Shown: positions 47,763 to 57,394 of the stretch, piece after piece
Position numbering within the stretch: position 1 is the stretch's first letter
Layout: each line of letters begins with the position of its first letter
Origin: Ryuthela nishihirai
Lineage: Eukaryota > Arthropoda > Arachnida > Araneae > Heptathelidae
Direction of reading: 5' to 3'
DNA length: 64,000 nucleotides
Assembly (NCBI GenBank): GCA_038380435.1
Contig: JAWZYU010000020.1
Coordinates: 38,410,307-38,474,306 of the forward strand
Translations under genes and position numbers: made by a program
Notes under the pieces: generated by a model
What the model was told of the DNA's origin: nothing
What the model saw: the letters and a program-made list of their open reading frames with translations, nothing else
The model's database searches: none

Positions 47763-48006
47763 AAAATGCCTTTTTTCTTATATGCGCCCTAAAAGGTAGA
47801 AAATAAACCCAAAACATACCGATGGTGCAATCAGTCACTAATTCGTATTCATTTAAGGAAGATAGGGGGCCGGCAATCTTGTTGTGAAGGTAAATCGGCG
47901 CCTTATCTTCCTTTGAAGTGAATACGAATTCAGTGACTGATTTCACCATCGATATATTTTAGGTTTAGTTTCTTCTTTTTAGGGTGCATATAGAAAAAAA
48001 GGAATT
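47763..48006. mobile_element. Inverted-repeat element, 244 bp, ~110 bp arms
   Basis: Arms 47763-47873 and 47896-48006 are diverged reverse complements, sharing TCAGTCACT, ATTCGTATTCA and AGGAAGATA blocks. The spacer is about 22 bp. It has the shape of a MITE or foldback element. No target-site duplication was identified. Confidence 0.75.
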
Positions 48007-48780
48007 TTTTTTTTATTTTTTAATTAATTAACATTTTTTGCTTTGTCGCTTAAAACACCTACCTTCAGAAACTTTCATTTGATATACGGTTCATAAACAA
48101 CGACCACATTTTTCTTCCTCCAGCTTTTGGAGTCATGTTTAAGGTAGCACAGGACATTGGAGATATCAGAAGCTTTATTTTAAGATATAACTCGTTAAGG
48201 TCGACCCCGCCAAAATCAGCTTCTTTTTTTTTGTGTTGGGACGGTTGAATTTTTGTGGGAATGGAGAGAGTGAGTAAATTCGAAACAGTCTACGACGGTC
48301 CTCATATGAGCTTTCATTTGACACCTGACTCGTAATTGTAGGCCTTCGCGTTCAAAAGATAGAGCGGAACAATCGTTTTCGTATTTCCCCTATTTTTAGG
48401 GGGGAAGGAAGGAAGAAAGCATGGGAGGACAATTTTGTATAGTCTATGACACTCTCCGCGTCACAAGCTTTCATTTGATGCATCTCTTGTTATGTTCGGT
48501 ACTTGCGTTCTGGAGCTGTAGCAGAACAATAGTTTTCATATTATTCCTTTTTTACGGGGGGGGGGGGGATGTTATGTCAATGAGACCCTCTATCTATCTA
48601 TTAGTCCTTTTTTAGGGGTGGAAGAAAGATAGGAATCAACTCGTTATAGCCTATAACACTCCCCGTATCATAAGCTTCCGTTTGATATATAAATTATTAA
48701 GTTTGTCCGTCGCGTTCGAATTTTTGACAAATCCACAAGCGGACAAACCGAAAATTGACGAGCGAAAAGAAATAGGAAGC
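48007..48780. repeat. Degenerate tandem repeat, ~140-180 bp unit
   Basis: Four units share an AAGCTTTCATTTGA-type phrase (about 48076, 48310, 48468, 48670), preceded by a CTATGACACTC-like block and followed by CGTTC(A/G)AA and a G-rich AGGGGGGAAGGA-like block. Units are 40% or more diverged by eye. Function unknown; similar phrases occur in other arthropod repeats as I recall. Confidence 0.6.
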
Positions 48781-49080
48781 TAAGTAATAATTTGCATAAA
48801 CTAAAAATTCTTGAGTAAAATGCTTATCAACACTAAGCGAAATTCATTAATGAGGGAATACTTGAGAAATGTCAAAAAAAGTAGAATAGCGATTATTAAT
48901 TTTAGTTACTAACCCGCATGTACACTGAGTGATAAATGAATTATGACCACCACACACCGTGCTATGTCAATGACACCCTCACGTCGAAGTCCTATAACTT
49001 CTAAAATAATGTTTCATAAAAAATGTGACTAAAGGTAAATGACAGGTCTCATTACATTCTATCTACCGATCGATTTTCAA

Positions 49081-49441
49081 CAATGTGTGTGTGTTGGCTC
49101 AGCCAATGCGTGTTAGGTTCATAATCTGCAGCTTCCAGGTTCTAGTCTCACCAGTGCCAGCGTTGGGTATATATCTCCTCTAAATCCCGATGAGGGGCTT
49201 CTAAAGATCCATCAGATGGGACGTAAAAGAAATGATCCCTTTTGCAGACGAGCCATACCCTGTGCACATCAAAGAACATGCTGAATGGCCCAACGGGAAT
49301 CTACAATCTGCCAGTAACAGTTTCCCTTCCCCTTAACATTCTCTGGGTCCTTGACGTCCTTGTGACTTGCCAATTAGATTATTGAGTGCCAAAAAAAGAA
49401 AAAAGAAAAAAAAAAAAAAAAAACTAGCAAAACAACCCAAC
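49081..49441 (+). mobile_element. SINE family 1, old full-length copy
   Basis: Head TGTTGGCTCAGCCAATGCG, GGTTCATAATCTGCAG (CAT loop) and GGTTCTAGTCTCACC, then a diverged core with CATCAGATGGGACGT, GAGCCATACCCTGTGCAC and AAGAACATGCTGAATGG. A run of A replaces the usual CAAAAAAGTGCC, and the end is AAAACAACCCAAC. Confidence 0.88.
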
Positions 49442-49452
49442 TCATGAAAGGG

Positions 49453-49836
49453 TTGGGTTGTTTTACCTCTGAGCGGCACTTTTTTGCACACCATGGGCTA
49501 AATGGCCAGGTCACATGGACCCCGAAGGCTCAGAGAAGGTTAGGGGAGGGGACCCACTGGAACAGCTGTTGGGAGACAGATGGTAGCCTCCCGTCAAGGC
49601 CATCCAGCGTGTTCTTTAACGTGCACAGGGTATGGCTCTCCCGCACACTGGACCACGGCTTAACGTCCCATCCGACGGGCGGTGGCTTTTCCAAGCCCAT
49701 CGGTGTCCCCTACTGACCGTGGGCAGGGCGGGGAATTTTGCGGAGATAAATCTCAACGCTGACCCAGCTGGGACTCGAACCTGGGAACTACAGATTACGG
49801 GCCTGGCGCGCTACCGACTGAGCCACCCCCGCCCCA
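49453..49836 (-). mobile_element. SINE family 1, young full-length copy
   Basis: Full copy in minus orientation from the tail TTGGGTTGTTTTACC (reading +) to the head ending CCACCCCCGCCCCA. Flanked by TCATGAAAGGG (49442-49452) and TCATAAAAGGG (49837-49847), an 11 bp duplication with one mismatch. It sits immediately beside the older copy at 49081, tail to tail. Confidence 0.95.
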
Positions 49837-50029
49837 TCATAAAAGGGTGTAGCATCCCTTCATGGAATGCAAAATTTCAAAATTTGGGTTGAGCTGTTTT
49901 ACTTTGAGTTTCATACTCTGTGGGAATGGTTTTCTTAGGTGGCTGTATAGACCTCATGTGTTCGACGGAAGTTTTTAAATGCTCTGAGCTATCGATATGA
50001 AATCCTTGATCTCTATGTCTAGCTCAATG

Positions 50030-50400
50030 CTGGTTCAGTAGGTGACGATTTCCTAGTAATGCACAGTAATGCCCAACCGCACAGAGCAACAAGACTGAAA
50101 ACCAATATCTGAAGGAAGTGAGCATCCAAAGAATGAAGTGGCCTACAATCTCTCCAGATCTCAACCCGATAGAACATAACACGCTACAACATGAATATTT
50201 CAGATACTCGAAGGAGATGCATTGCTGCCCTTCATCCCACTCTGTAAAACTTCCAGGACTGCTCTTGTTACTTAGTGGACCTTATTGCCCTCATATTCTC
50301 TGGATCTTGTTGAGGACATGATCTGCATTAGTGCTGGAGGGACCATATCTCCTATTGAGTTCATATTTTGCTTTAGAAATCACTTCCCCTTTTCACGTAA
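50030..50400 (+). pseudogene. Tc1-like transposase, C-terminal fragment
   Basis: Shows HSNAQPHRATRLK (second catalytic region, D replaced by S), SIQRMKWPTISPDLNPIEH with the third acidic residue, and a RRRCIAALHP-like C terminus after a frameshift. The N-terminal half is missing. Confidence 0.8.
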
Positions 50401-50519
50401 TTTCTTTTATTCCGTTTTTTTTAAGTTTCAGACCAGTCAGGGTGCCTTTGCCAAAGACGTCGAATAGTATGGGTAGATTTGACAAAATAGTCTATTTGAC
50501 ATAATAAATAGACCATCAA

Positions 50520-51300
50520 ACCACTACCTTAGTGGTGTCGTTCTCTGATGTTAGGGTTGGTAACGAGCTCCTTTCTGCAGTTCGACTGATTGAGGGAAAT
50601 ACGAACCATCAAATGGCATAGAGCCCTCTCTATTGAAGCCTTCTGCAAACAGTTTGTCTTGAAATAATGCTCCCAAAATGCTGCAGAAAACTCCAGAGAG
50701 ATTTGCCTGGCTGTTAGCTCAGGATAGAGGCAATCGTTTGCTGTTGTCACTCCTGAACGACCTTACAATTGTCTATGGATAACATCTGTTGTCTGTTAGA
50801 ACTGTCTCCAAAGGGGGCGGGGGTGGCTCAGTCGGTAGCGCGCCAGGCTCGTAATCTGTAGTTCCCAGGTTCGAGTCCCAGCTGGGTCAGCGTTGAGATT
50901 TATCTCCGCAAAATTCCCCGCCCTGCCCACGGTCAGTAGGGGACACCGATGGGCTTAGAAAGGCCGCCGTCCGTCGGATGGGACGTTAAGCCGTGGCCCC
51001 GTGTGTGGGAGAACCATACCCTGTGCACGTTAAAGAACACGCTGGATGGCCTTGACGGGAGACTACCATCTGTCTCCCAACAGCTGTTCCAGTGGGTCCC
51101 CTCCCCCAACCTTCTCTGAGCCTTCGGAGTCCATGTGACCTGGCCATTTAGCCCATGGTGTGCAAAAAAGTGCCGCTCAGAGGTAAAACAACCCAACCCA
51201 ACTGTCTCCAAAGTCTTAAAAGCACTGATCGAGACACATTAACAGTCCTAACCATATCAATCTGGGATCTCCTGGACTCTAACAAACTGATTGCCCTACC
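50520..51300 (-). pseudogene. Probable Tc1-like transposase N-terminal remnant, SINE-interrupted
   Basis: On the minus strand at 50529-50760: LTARQISLEFSAAF, SIERALCHLMVRISLNQSN and CRKELVTN fit the linker between the helix-turn-helix and catalytic domains of Tc1-like transposases; similarity is weak. A short piece of the helix-turn-helix may lie beyond the SINE at 50814-51199. Confidence 0.5.
50814..51199 (+). mobile_element. SINE family 1, young full-length copy
   Basis: Complete from GGGCGGGGGTGGCTCAGTCG to AACAACCCAACCC. A perfect 14 bp duplication AACTGTCTCCAAAG lies at 50800-50813 and 51200-51213. It interrupts a probable Tc1-like remnant. Confidence 0.97.
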
Positions 51301-51307
51301 ACATGAG

Positions 51308-51665
51308 GGGGCAGAGGTGGCTCAGTCGGTAGCGCACCAAGCTCGTAATCTGCAGTTCCCAGGTTGGTCAGCGTTGAGTCCCAGCTGGGTCAGCGTTGAG
51401 ATTTATCTCCGCAAAATTCCCCGCCCTGCTCACGGTCAGTAGGGGACACCGATGGGCTTGTAAGGGACGTTAAGCCGTGGCCCCGTGTGCGGGAGAGACA
51501 TACACTGTTCACGTTAAAGAACACGCTGGATGACCTTGACGGGAGGCTATCAGCTGTTCCAGTGGGTCCCTTCCCCCAACCTTTTCTGAGCCTTCGGGGT
51601 CCTTGTAACCTGGCCATTTAGCCCATTGTGTGCAAAAAAGTGCCGCTCAGAGGTAAAGCAACCAT
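51308..51665 (+). mobile_element. SINE family 1 with duplicated box B segment
   Basis: Head GAGGTGGCTCAGTCGGTAGC and AGCTCGTAATCTGCAG. The next part reads CCAGGTTGGTCAGCGTTGAG and then GTCCCAGCTGGGTCAGCG, so a 13 bp GGTCAGCGTTGAG phrase is duplicated and box B is broken. The core lacks about 15 bp at the TGGGCTTGTAAGGGACG junction and about 20 bp at the CTATCAGCTG junction. Ends GAGGTAAAGCAACC. Confidence 0.9.
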
Positions 51666-52141
51666 ACGCTATCTTTGTCCCTTACTGTTGCTATGACATG
51701 AGCACAGCGCTTGTACAACAGGAAATGAGTGGTGCAGAAACAGAATCAGTCTTTATAACACCCTGAATTTGTTTTTAGTATCATGTATGGAGATATTTTC
51801 CCACCAGGTGATATTTGGGTGTCACAAGACTATGCATATACACTATGTTGGAAAAAGTGTCCGGCCACTTCCATATTATGTGAATGGAAAGCCACTTTCA
51901 AAGCTCCCTAACATTGAAAACAAATCTTTTACGCAAAAAACTGTTATTGGCGATAAATTGTAGATGTCACTCAAATCTCTCAAAATGTATTTCCCGCAAT
52001 ATTCGCTTCATATTTAAAGAATGAATGACATGACAAGGACTGGAAAAAGATAACCTGTTCAGAAAAATCAAGGTTCCTTTTGTATCATGCTGATGGAAGG
52101 ATCAAAATTTAGTGCAACAACAGGAGGCCATGGAGTCAATG

Positions 52142-52506
52142 GGTTGGGTTGGGTTGTTTTACCTCTGAGCGGCACTTTTTTGCACACCATGGGCTAAATG
52201 GCCAGGTCACATGGACCCCGAAGGCTCAGAGAAGGTTGGGGGAGGGGACCCACTGGAACAGCTGTTGGGAGACAGATGGTAGCCTCCCGTCAAGGCCATC
52301 CAGCGTGTTCTTTAACGTGCACAGGGTATGGCTCTCCCGCACACGGGGCCACGGATTAACGTCCCATCCGACGGACGGCGGCCTTTCCAAGCCCATCGGT
52401 GTCCCCTACTGACCGTGGGCAGGGCGGGGAATTTTGCGGAGATAAATCTCAACGCTGACGCAGCTGGGACTCGAACCTGGGAACTACAGATTACGAGCCT
52501 GGCGCA
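52142..52506 (-). mobile_element. SINE family 1, slightly 5'-truncated copy
   Basis: Minus orientation. It ends inside the tRNA head at GAGCCTGGCGCA, so about 25 bp of the 5' end are missing. A perfect 12 bp duplication ATGGAGTCAATG lies at 52130-52141 and 52507-52518. It inserted in a Tc1-like relic. Confidence 0.96.
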
Positions 52507-52626
52507 ATGGAGTCAATGATGTCTGGTGTCAATAGTAGAGGAAGATGGTGGCAATGTGATGGTGTAGGGAATGTTTTCCAGGCGCATATTTGGTCCCCTG
52601 ATACTCGTTCTCCGTAGGGCATCTGA

Positions 52627-52667
52627 ACGCCGCTCCAATGAGGATAAATATCTCATTGGAGCGGCGT
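52627..52667. repeat. Perfect 16 bp inverted repeat
   Basis: Arms 52627-52642 and 52652-52667 (ACGCCGCTCCAATGAG and its complement) with a 9-base loop. The phrase CCAAATGAGGATAAA just downstream repeats the loop side, so this is a fold-back duplication within the transposon relic. Confidence 0.92.
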
Positions 52668-53116
52668 ATCCAAATGAGGATAAACACGTTTAGCATGATA
52701 CTGCACCTGCTCACAAGGCATGTATCATCGCTGAATGGTTCCAGGAACAAGCCGACGAGTTTTCCTCGCTTCTTTGGCCTACATAGTCTCCTGATCTAGA
52801 CCCTATCGAGCATCTTTGGGATGGTGGTAAAGGCTGTTTGCAGTGAGACTATGTTACTGTTTGTTTTATCACCTGGAGGATAAATCCTGAGCAGAGGTCA
52901 TCGCAGGCACCTGAACTCTTGCTTCTACGGGCATCGTCAAATTCTACATTGGAGGAAGTCTTCCAGTGTAGATGGCTTCAGCCTCTAGTGATGGGGGAAC
53001 GGGTGTTTATCCCATGCCTGCGATTAGGTGACTGTTTGATATTGTCGGCATTCCCTTTCTCAATAAACATAGTTTCTTTAAACATCCCACTAACCATTTT
53101 CTCTCCATAGGTAGTT

Positions 53117-53870
53117 GGAATGTGAGGATTCTGCACAGAGCTCTTTCTCTTGATGTCCTCACACAAGAATTCAACCATTATAATTTAGATATACTCGGCT
53201 TGCAAGAGACCAGATGGACAGATAAAGGTCAGATTCTTAAAAATAATCTTAAATTTCTCTTTTCAGGGAGGGACGACAATAAGCATCACCAAGGCGTGGG
53301 TCTGCTTCTCAGCAGACACGCTAATGATGCTCTTCTAGGATATGAGTGCATTAATGAAAGGTTTCTCACAGCAAAATTTCAGACAAGCGTTAAAGACTTG
53401 AAAGTTATCTGCTGTTATGCCCCCACTGAGGATGCCGATGTGGATGAGAAGGATAGGTTTTACGGAAAACTTCAGGACATTTTGAATTATGTCAGAAAAT
53501 GAGATATTACTCTTGTTCTAGGTGACTTCAATGCCAAAGTTGGTACTAAATCTGTCCTTTGGGGAGGTGTGATAGTCCCTTTTGGTTATGGGAGCTACCT
53601 TGGCAATGGGCAACGTTTCCTACAGGTAAGTAAACTTAATGGTGTGAGAATGATTAACACTTATTACAAACACCGCAGCATACATAGGTACACATAGGTT
53701 TCACCAGATGGGCTGCATAAGAATACGATAGATTATATATTAATTAACAGCAAATGGGCTAGTTCTGTTAGGAATACCAGTCATATAGGGGAGCTGAAAT
53801 TGAATCTGACCATTATCTGGTTAAAAGTGTCTTGCAACTTAAACTGAGGAAGTGTTGTGTTTAGGTTTTT
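53117..53870 (+). pseudogene. LINE endonuclease domain, nearly complete but broken
   Basis: An exonuclease-endonuclease-phosphatase domain: SWNVR at the start (53119), LGLQETRWT (catalytic E), GVGLLLSRHANDALLGYE, VICCYAPTEDA, LVLGDFNAKVG (catalytic D and N), SPDGLHKNTIDYILINSKW and SDHYLV (catalytic H) in a shifted frame near 53800. TGA at 53500 and TAG at 53698 interrupt the same frame, and a frameshift precedes SDH. Motifs match the endonucleases of RTE/BovB-type LINEs, from which craniofacial development protein 2-like sequences also derive. Its reverse transcriptase is missing. Confidence 0.85.
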
Positions 53871-54560
53871 GCCTAAAATTTTGCCAACAATTTGCCTTTT
53901 ATTCTGAAGCTCTAAAAGACCCAGTTATAGCTAAAACTTACCATGAAAGGTTACTTAGTCATTATGACGGTCATTTGACAATCTTTTGATTTCTTACTCA
54001 ATAAGTAAGGCCCATATACCTAACGAACCCTCATTTAATTTATCTGGCAAGTTAGCAATGCCTGGCGCCCGATAGGCTATCCGGAGTTTTAATTTAATTT
54101 GGAGCTGTCAAAAGGTCCAAAGAGAAAAAGTTTAACAATCTTTTGGAGTGTTACAGAGCAATAAGTGGGGCACCGAACACAGGGACTGTATATATATATA
54201 TGTTTAAATTGTATGTAATTTAATGTGATTGTCAAAGTTAACAAGTTTTTTGAGCTCATTAGTTATACGAATCATAAGATTTAACAGCAGCTTAAGTCGA
54301 AATTGTTGTTGAGCAAGAAACTTAACATCTGTATTAGTCAAAGGTACTGAAGTTTCAGCGCAGTTATTGCTGATAGTTAAGATCATTATTGTATGTATGT
54401 AAAGATTAGAATTGTCTGGGCACATGATAGATAAACTTTTTGATAATCAAGCTTAGTATAGCTTTACTATTGTATTGTTGTATAGCAGTACTTTTGAGCG
54501 CTGGTAAAGATAAAAAAGTTTCAAAATTTTGGCAGATCGCTAAACCTGTCTGCTAGTAAT
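53871..54560. other. Sequence between LINE endonuclease and gag ORF
   Basis: The first ~300 bp may be decayed LINE sequence. The part from about 54190 (TGTATATATATATATG) to 54530 is AT-rich and could be an LTR and leader of the gag element; no second LTR copy was found and no tRNA primer-binding site was recognised. Confidence 0.3.
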
Positions 54561-55577
54561 ATGGCCGATTCTGCCATAATGACTCCCGATTTAGAAAAAG
54601 TAAAATATAGATTGCAGGATGTGATGAAAGAAGCAGAAATATTAATGAATCTGCTTAAAGATCCTTGGGAGAAAAGGGGAACGACAACAACCCCTACATT
54701 TGGTGACAATGCTACGTCAGTTCACGAACATATAAACTTTGAACGTAAAGTTCCATTTTTTGTTCCGTTAGAAGCAAATGCAGAAAAGAGTATTAATCAA
54801 CCTCCTCAACGACGAATTTCCAACCCATTTATTAACTGTAGTCTATATGTTAATTGGCCTCTACCTGAGATAAGGTTCGACGGTTCGAAACGTCCATCAT
54901 CGTGGACATTTGTCAAGTCCATGGAAGAGCATTTCCGTTTACATGAAGTGCCCGGCAACAAAAAGATGGTTTCCGCAGTATCGTGTTTAATTGGATGTGT
55001 TAAGCAACGGTGGAATAACATAGGATGTCGTCATGGAATAGAAATTTCGGAAGACTTTAAAAATCAACTTTTGGAAATTTATCCTCCTTACAATGACTTT
55101 ACACATCTAGCTACAGAACGTTTTTCACGAAGACAAAGACTTCTGTGGTTTCTTGATGAAAAAAATATCTTTTCTGAACATTTCGATGGATTTAGAAGAG
55201 ACAGATCAACTATGGATTGTCTAATTCATCTTGTTGGAGATGTTAAAAATGCTTTACACCACGAAAAGACAGTGGCTGCAATTTATTTTGACCATACAGC
55301 TGCTTTTTTCTCAGTATGGATTACTGTTCTTTTATACAAACAGCAAAATAGGGGTATCTGGATATATATATACTACTTTATCAAGTTTTACCTTACTAAT
55401 AAGAACTATCAGACTAAACTTTATAATATTTACTCAAATAAACTTAAAATGCATAGTGGAATTTCACAGAGTTGTATTTTATCATCCACACTTTTTAATA
55501 TATATATCTTTATGATCTACCTGAATCTATTAATAAAAATGTTAACTATTCAATTTATGCTGATGACTTTACCCTAA
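54561..55577 (+). pseudogene. gag-reverse transcriptase fusion ORF (chimera)
   Basis: A 338-codon open frame that joins two unrelated elements. Residues ~1-190 are LTR-retrotransposon gag-like: LPEIRFDGSKRPSSWTF, F-x(8)-VPGNKKMVSAVSCLIGC and VKQRW, the F-x-G/L-x-G-x-A-x-x-W pattern of the Retrotrans_gag domain. From about residue 193 (RRQRLLWFLDEKNIFSEH) it is a non-LTR reverse transcriptase: FDGFRRDRSTMDCLIHL, AIYFDHTAAF (first catalytic D) and HSGISQSCILS (the family's G-V-P-Q-G-S-x-L-S position). The ORF leaves the RT frame before YADD, which lies at 55556-55567 in another frame. It is probably an accidental fusion after insertion. Confidence 0.75.
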
Positions 55578-55677
55578 GGGCAATCGGAAAAAGAATATAA
55601 AGTTGTGAAAAAAAAAACACTTCAAGAAGAAGTCAAAAACATTCATTTATACTGTTACAAATGGCACTTGAAAATAA

Positions 55678-56067
55678 ATGCAGAGAAGTCATCAGTCATG
55701 CCTTTTGTTAGGACCAAAGCTATTATTCCTCAACTTAATGTTTACCTTAATCATGACTTGTTGCCTAATACAGATCAAAATAAGAATTTTAGGAGTAGTC
55801 TTTGACTCTAGACTCAAATGGAATAAGCAGTTACAAAACATTTGTACGAATGAAAATAAACTCTTTAATTTTGCCAAATGCTTAGCAACAACAAATTGTG
55901 GATGCTCTCCAACAAACCTTCTTTATCTTTATAAAAAATTGTTTAGACTAAAGTTGGAGTATGGTCTTGGTTTGTTGGTGGGAACACCAGATTATAAATT
56001 TAACAAGCTAAATATGTTGCAAAATAAGTTTATTAGACTTGCTTTTGGCCTACTGAGAGGTACCTAA
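55678..56067 (+). pseudogene. LINE reverse-transcriptase thumb segment
   Basis: An open frame of 129 codons containing IRILGVVFDSRLKWNKQLQ, the conserved FLG-x-x-x-D-x-x-L-x-W-x-x-H/Q-I motif after the palm of LINE reverse transcriptases. Frame differs from both the upstream RT and the downstream RNase H frames. Confidence 0.8.
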
Positions 56068-56300
56068 AATCTTTCTCTTTTGGCAGAAATAAATCGGTCA
56101 ATTTTTGAAATTAGAGCAATTTTTTTGCTCATTAAGGATTACACAAGGTTACAGCTCAAACATAAAGAGTATTTTTTAATGAGGAAGTTTACAGAAAAAA
56201 ATTACGAATTTTCTGCTCTTAATATATTAAAGACCTATTTTTGCCTAATTTTAGAAATTAAAAAAAAGGTGATTTATATACAAAACATTCTATTTGGACT

Positions 56301-56894
56301 TTGCAGTGTCCAAGTATTAAAGAAAGTATTCCCAATATAATAAAAAAAAGTGATATGGATCAAAAAGTCTTAAAGATTATAACTGAATCCTTCATTGATA
56401 ATGAAAATGACGATTTTTTACTGATATTTACTGATGGGGCTTACTTCCCCAATGAAAGTATTGCTACAGCTGCTTTTGACATACCAACCAAAAATGTTTT
56501 TCAACAATTTAAATTTTCAGCAGATGCTGTTATTTTGCAGGTTGAATTGTTTGCCATATACAAGGCAATTACATGGGTTGAAATAAATTTACTCAATGAA
56601 AATGTGGTGTTGTTAACAGACTGCAAAGCAGCCTTGTTGGCCTTGGAGAATGATATTTATAATAATAATCATTATAAGATCATACTAGATATTTTTAAAA
56701 TATACACTAAATCCGTTATAAAAGGTATTCATATTATTCTTCAATGGTTGCCTAGCCATTGTGGAGTGGCAGGCAATGTGAATGTGGACAAAATAGCTAA
56801 GGATGCTATTAATTTACAAGCATCTACAACTTCACCTTCATTTCTCATATGTCTTAAAAGGAAAAATAAAGGAAAAGAGAAATTCAAGAACTAA
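56301..56894 (+). pseudogene. LINE RNase H domain, largely intact
   Basis: IFTDGAYF (first catalytic D), VELFAIYKAI (E), LLTDCKAALLAL (D), and QWLPSHCGVAGNVNVDKIAK (H and last D) are all present and in frame from about residue 40. In I-group LINEs this domain removes template RNA during target-primed reverse transcription. The rest of the element is broken, so activity in place is unlikely. Confidence 0.88.
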
Positions 56895-56994
56895 ATACAT
56901 ATTTCAAATTTCAATTAATAGTAACTTTAGATATTTTCTTGATGAAAGTACTTCATTTTTTAAGTAATTTAATTTCAGTAGACAAGATATTAGT

Positions 56995-57185
56995 AAAATC
57001 ATCAGGCTGCGTGTAGGTACTGCTGCACTTAATAACTACCTTTTAAAAATGAAGAAGAGCCAGTCCGATTTGTGTAACATCTGTTAAGATAAAGAGACTG
57101 TTTCCCATGTGTTGCTAAATTGTGAAAAGTATGATGAAGCCAGAAAAAACTTTTTTGAAGCTCTTCGTTACAAATGCAATCTAAT
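56995..57185 (+). pseudogene. LINE C-terminal Cys/His motif
   Basis: LRVGTAALNNYLLKMKKS, DLCNIC and TVSHVLLNCEKYDEAR match the C-x2-C-x-x-E-x-x-x-H-x-x-x-x-C end of I-group and related LINE proteins. One in-frame stop lies between the cysteine pair and the histidine. Confidence 0.8.
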
Positions 57186-57394
57186 ATAACTGAATATACA
57201 TTACAAAATATTTTGAATCTCGATAATTCTTCTAAATTAGTTATCTTCCTACTTCTAATTGGTTTCCTTCGGGAATCAATGCTATGTAATAGAGTATAAG
57301 AATAAATTTCGACTTCAATTTCGTTTTTATGTCTAAAGGATATAAATATCTGATTCAGCCAAAGAACATTTTCTAATTTTCTATCATGTGTATA

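Larger units (their letters stand above)
51840..52862 (+). pseudogene. Tc1-like element fragment, SINE-interrupted
   Basis: The start resembles Tc1-like ends (TACACTATGTTGGAAAAAGTGTCCGG). Recognisable protein pieces are QNQGSFCIMLMEG near 52060, and after the SINE NTFSMILHLLTRH, QADEFSSLLWP-like and TLSSIFGM (third acidic region) near 52790-52825. All are out of frame with each other. It is related to the element at 37068: both share TGATACTGCAC/TGATAATGCAC and GCCGACGAGTTTTCC. Confidence 0.75.
55130..57200 (+). mobile_element. I-clade-like LINE, 5'-truncated and broken
   Basis: Continuous coding remnants in order: reverse transcriptase (from ~55135, YADDFT at 55556), RT thumb (55605-56067: NAEKSSVM, ILGVVFDSRLKWNKQLQNI, RLKLEYGL), RNase H (56301-56894), and a C-terminal Cys-His finger near 57000-57180. 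Having RNase H after the RT is typical of the I group. The upstream endonuclease is absent and replaced by gag sequence. The 3' untranslated part probably continues past the palindromic insert to about 58602, where TAAATAAATGAATAAA forms a tail. Confidence 0.82.

Noticed and set aside
49395..49440. CCCAA-type tracts as telomeric repeat
   Set aside because: AACCCAACCC-type sequence is the 3' tail of SINE family 1 at every occurrence.
49444..49892. Repeated ~90-residue ORFs (also at 36046, 38390, 50933, 52149) as a protein family
   Set aside because: They are frames through SINE family 1 copies on either strand, so their conservation is that of the repeat and not of a protein.
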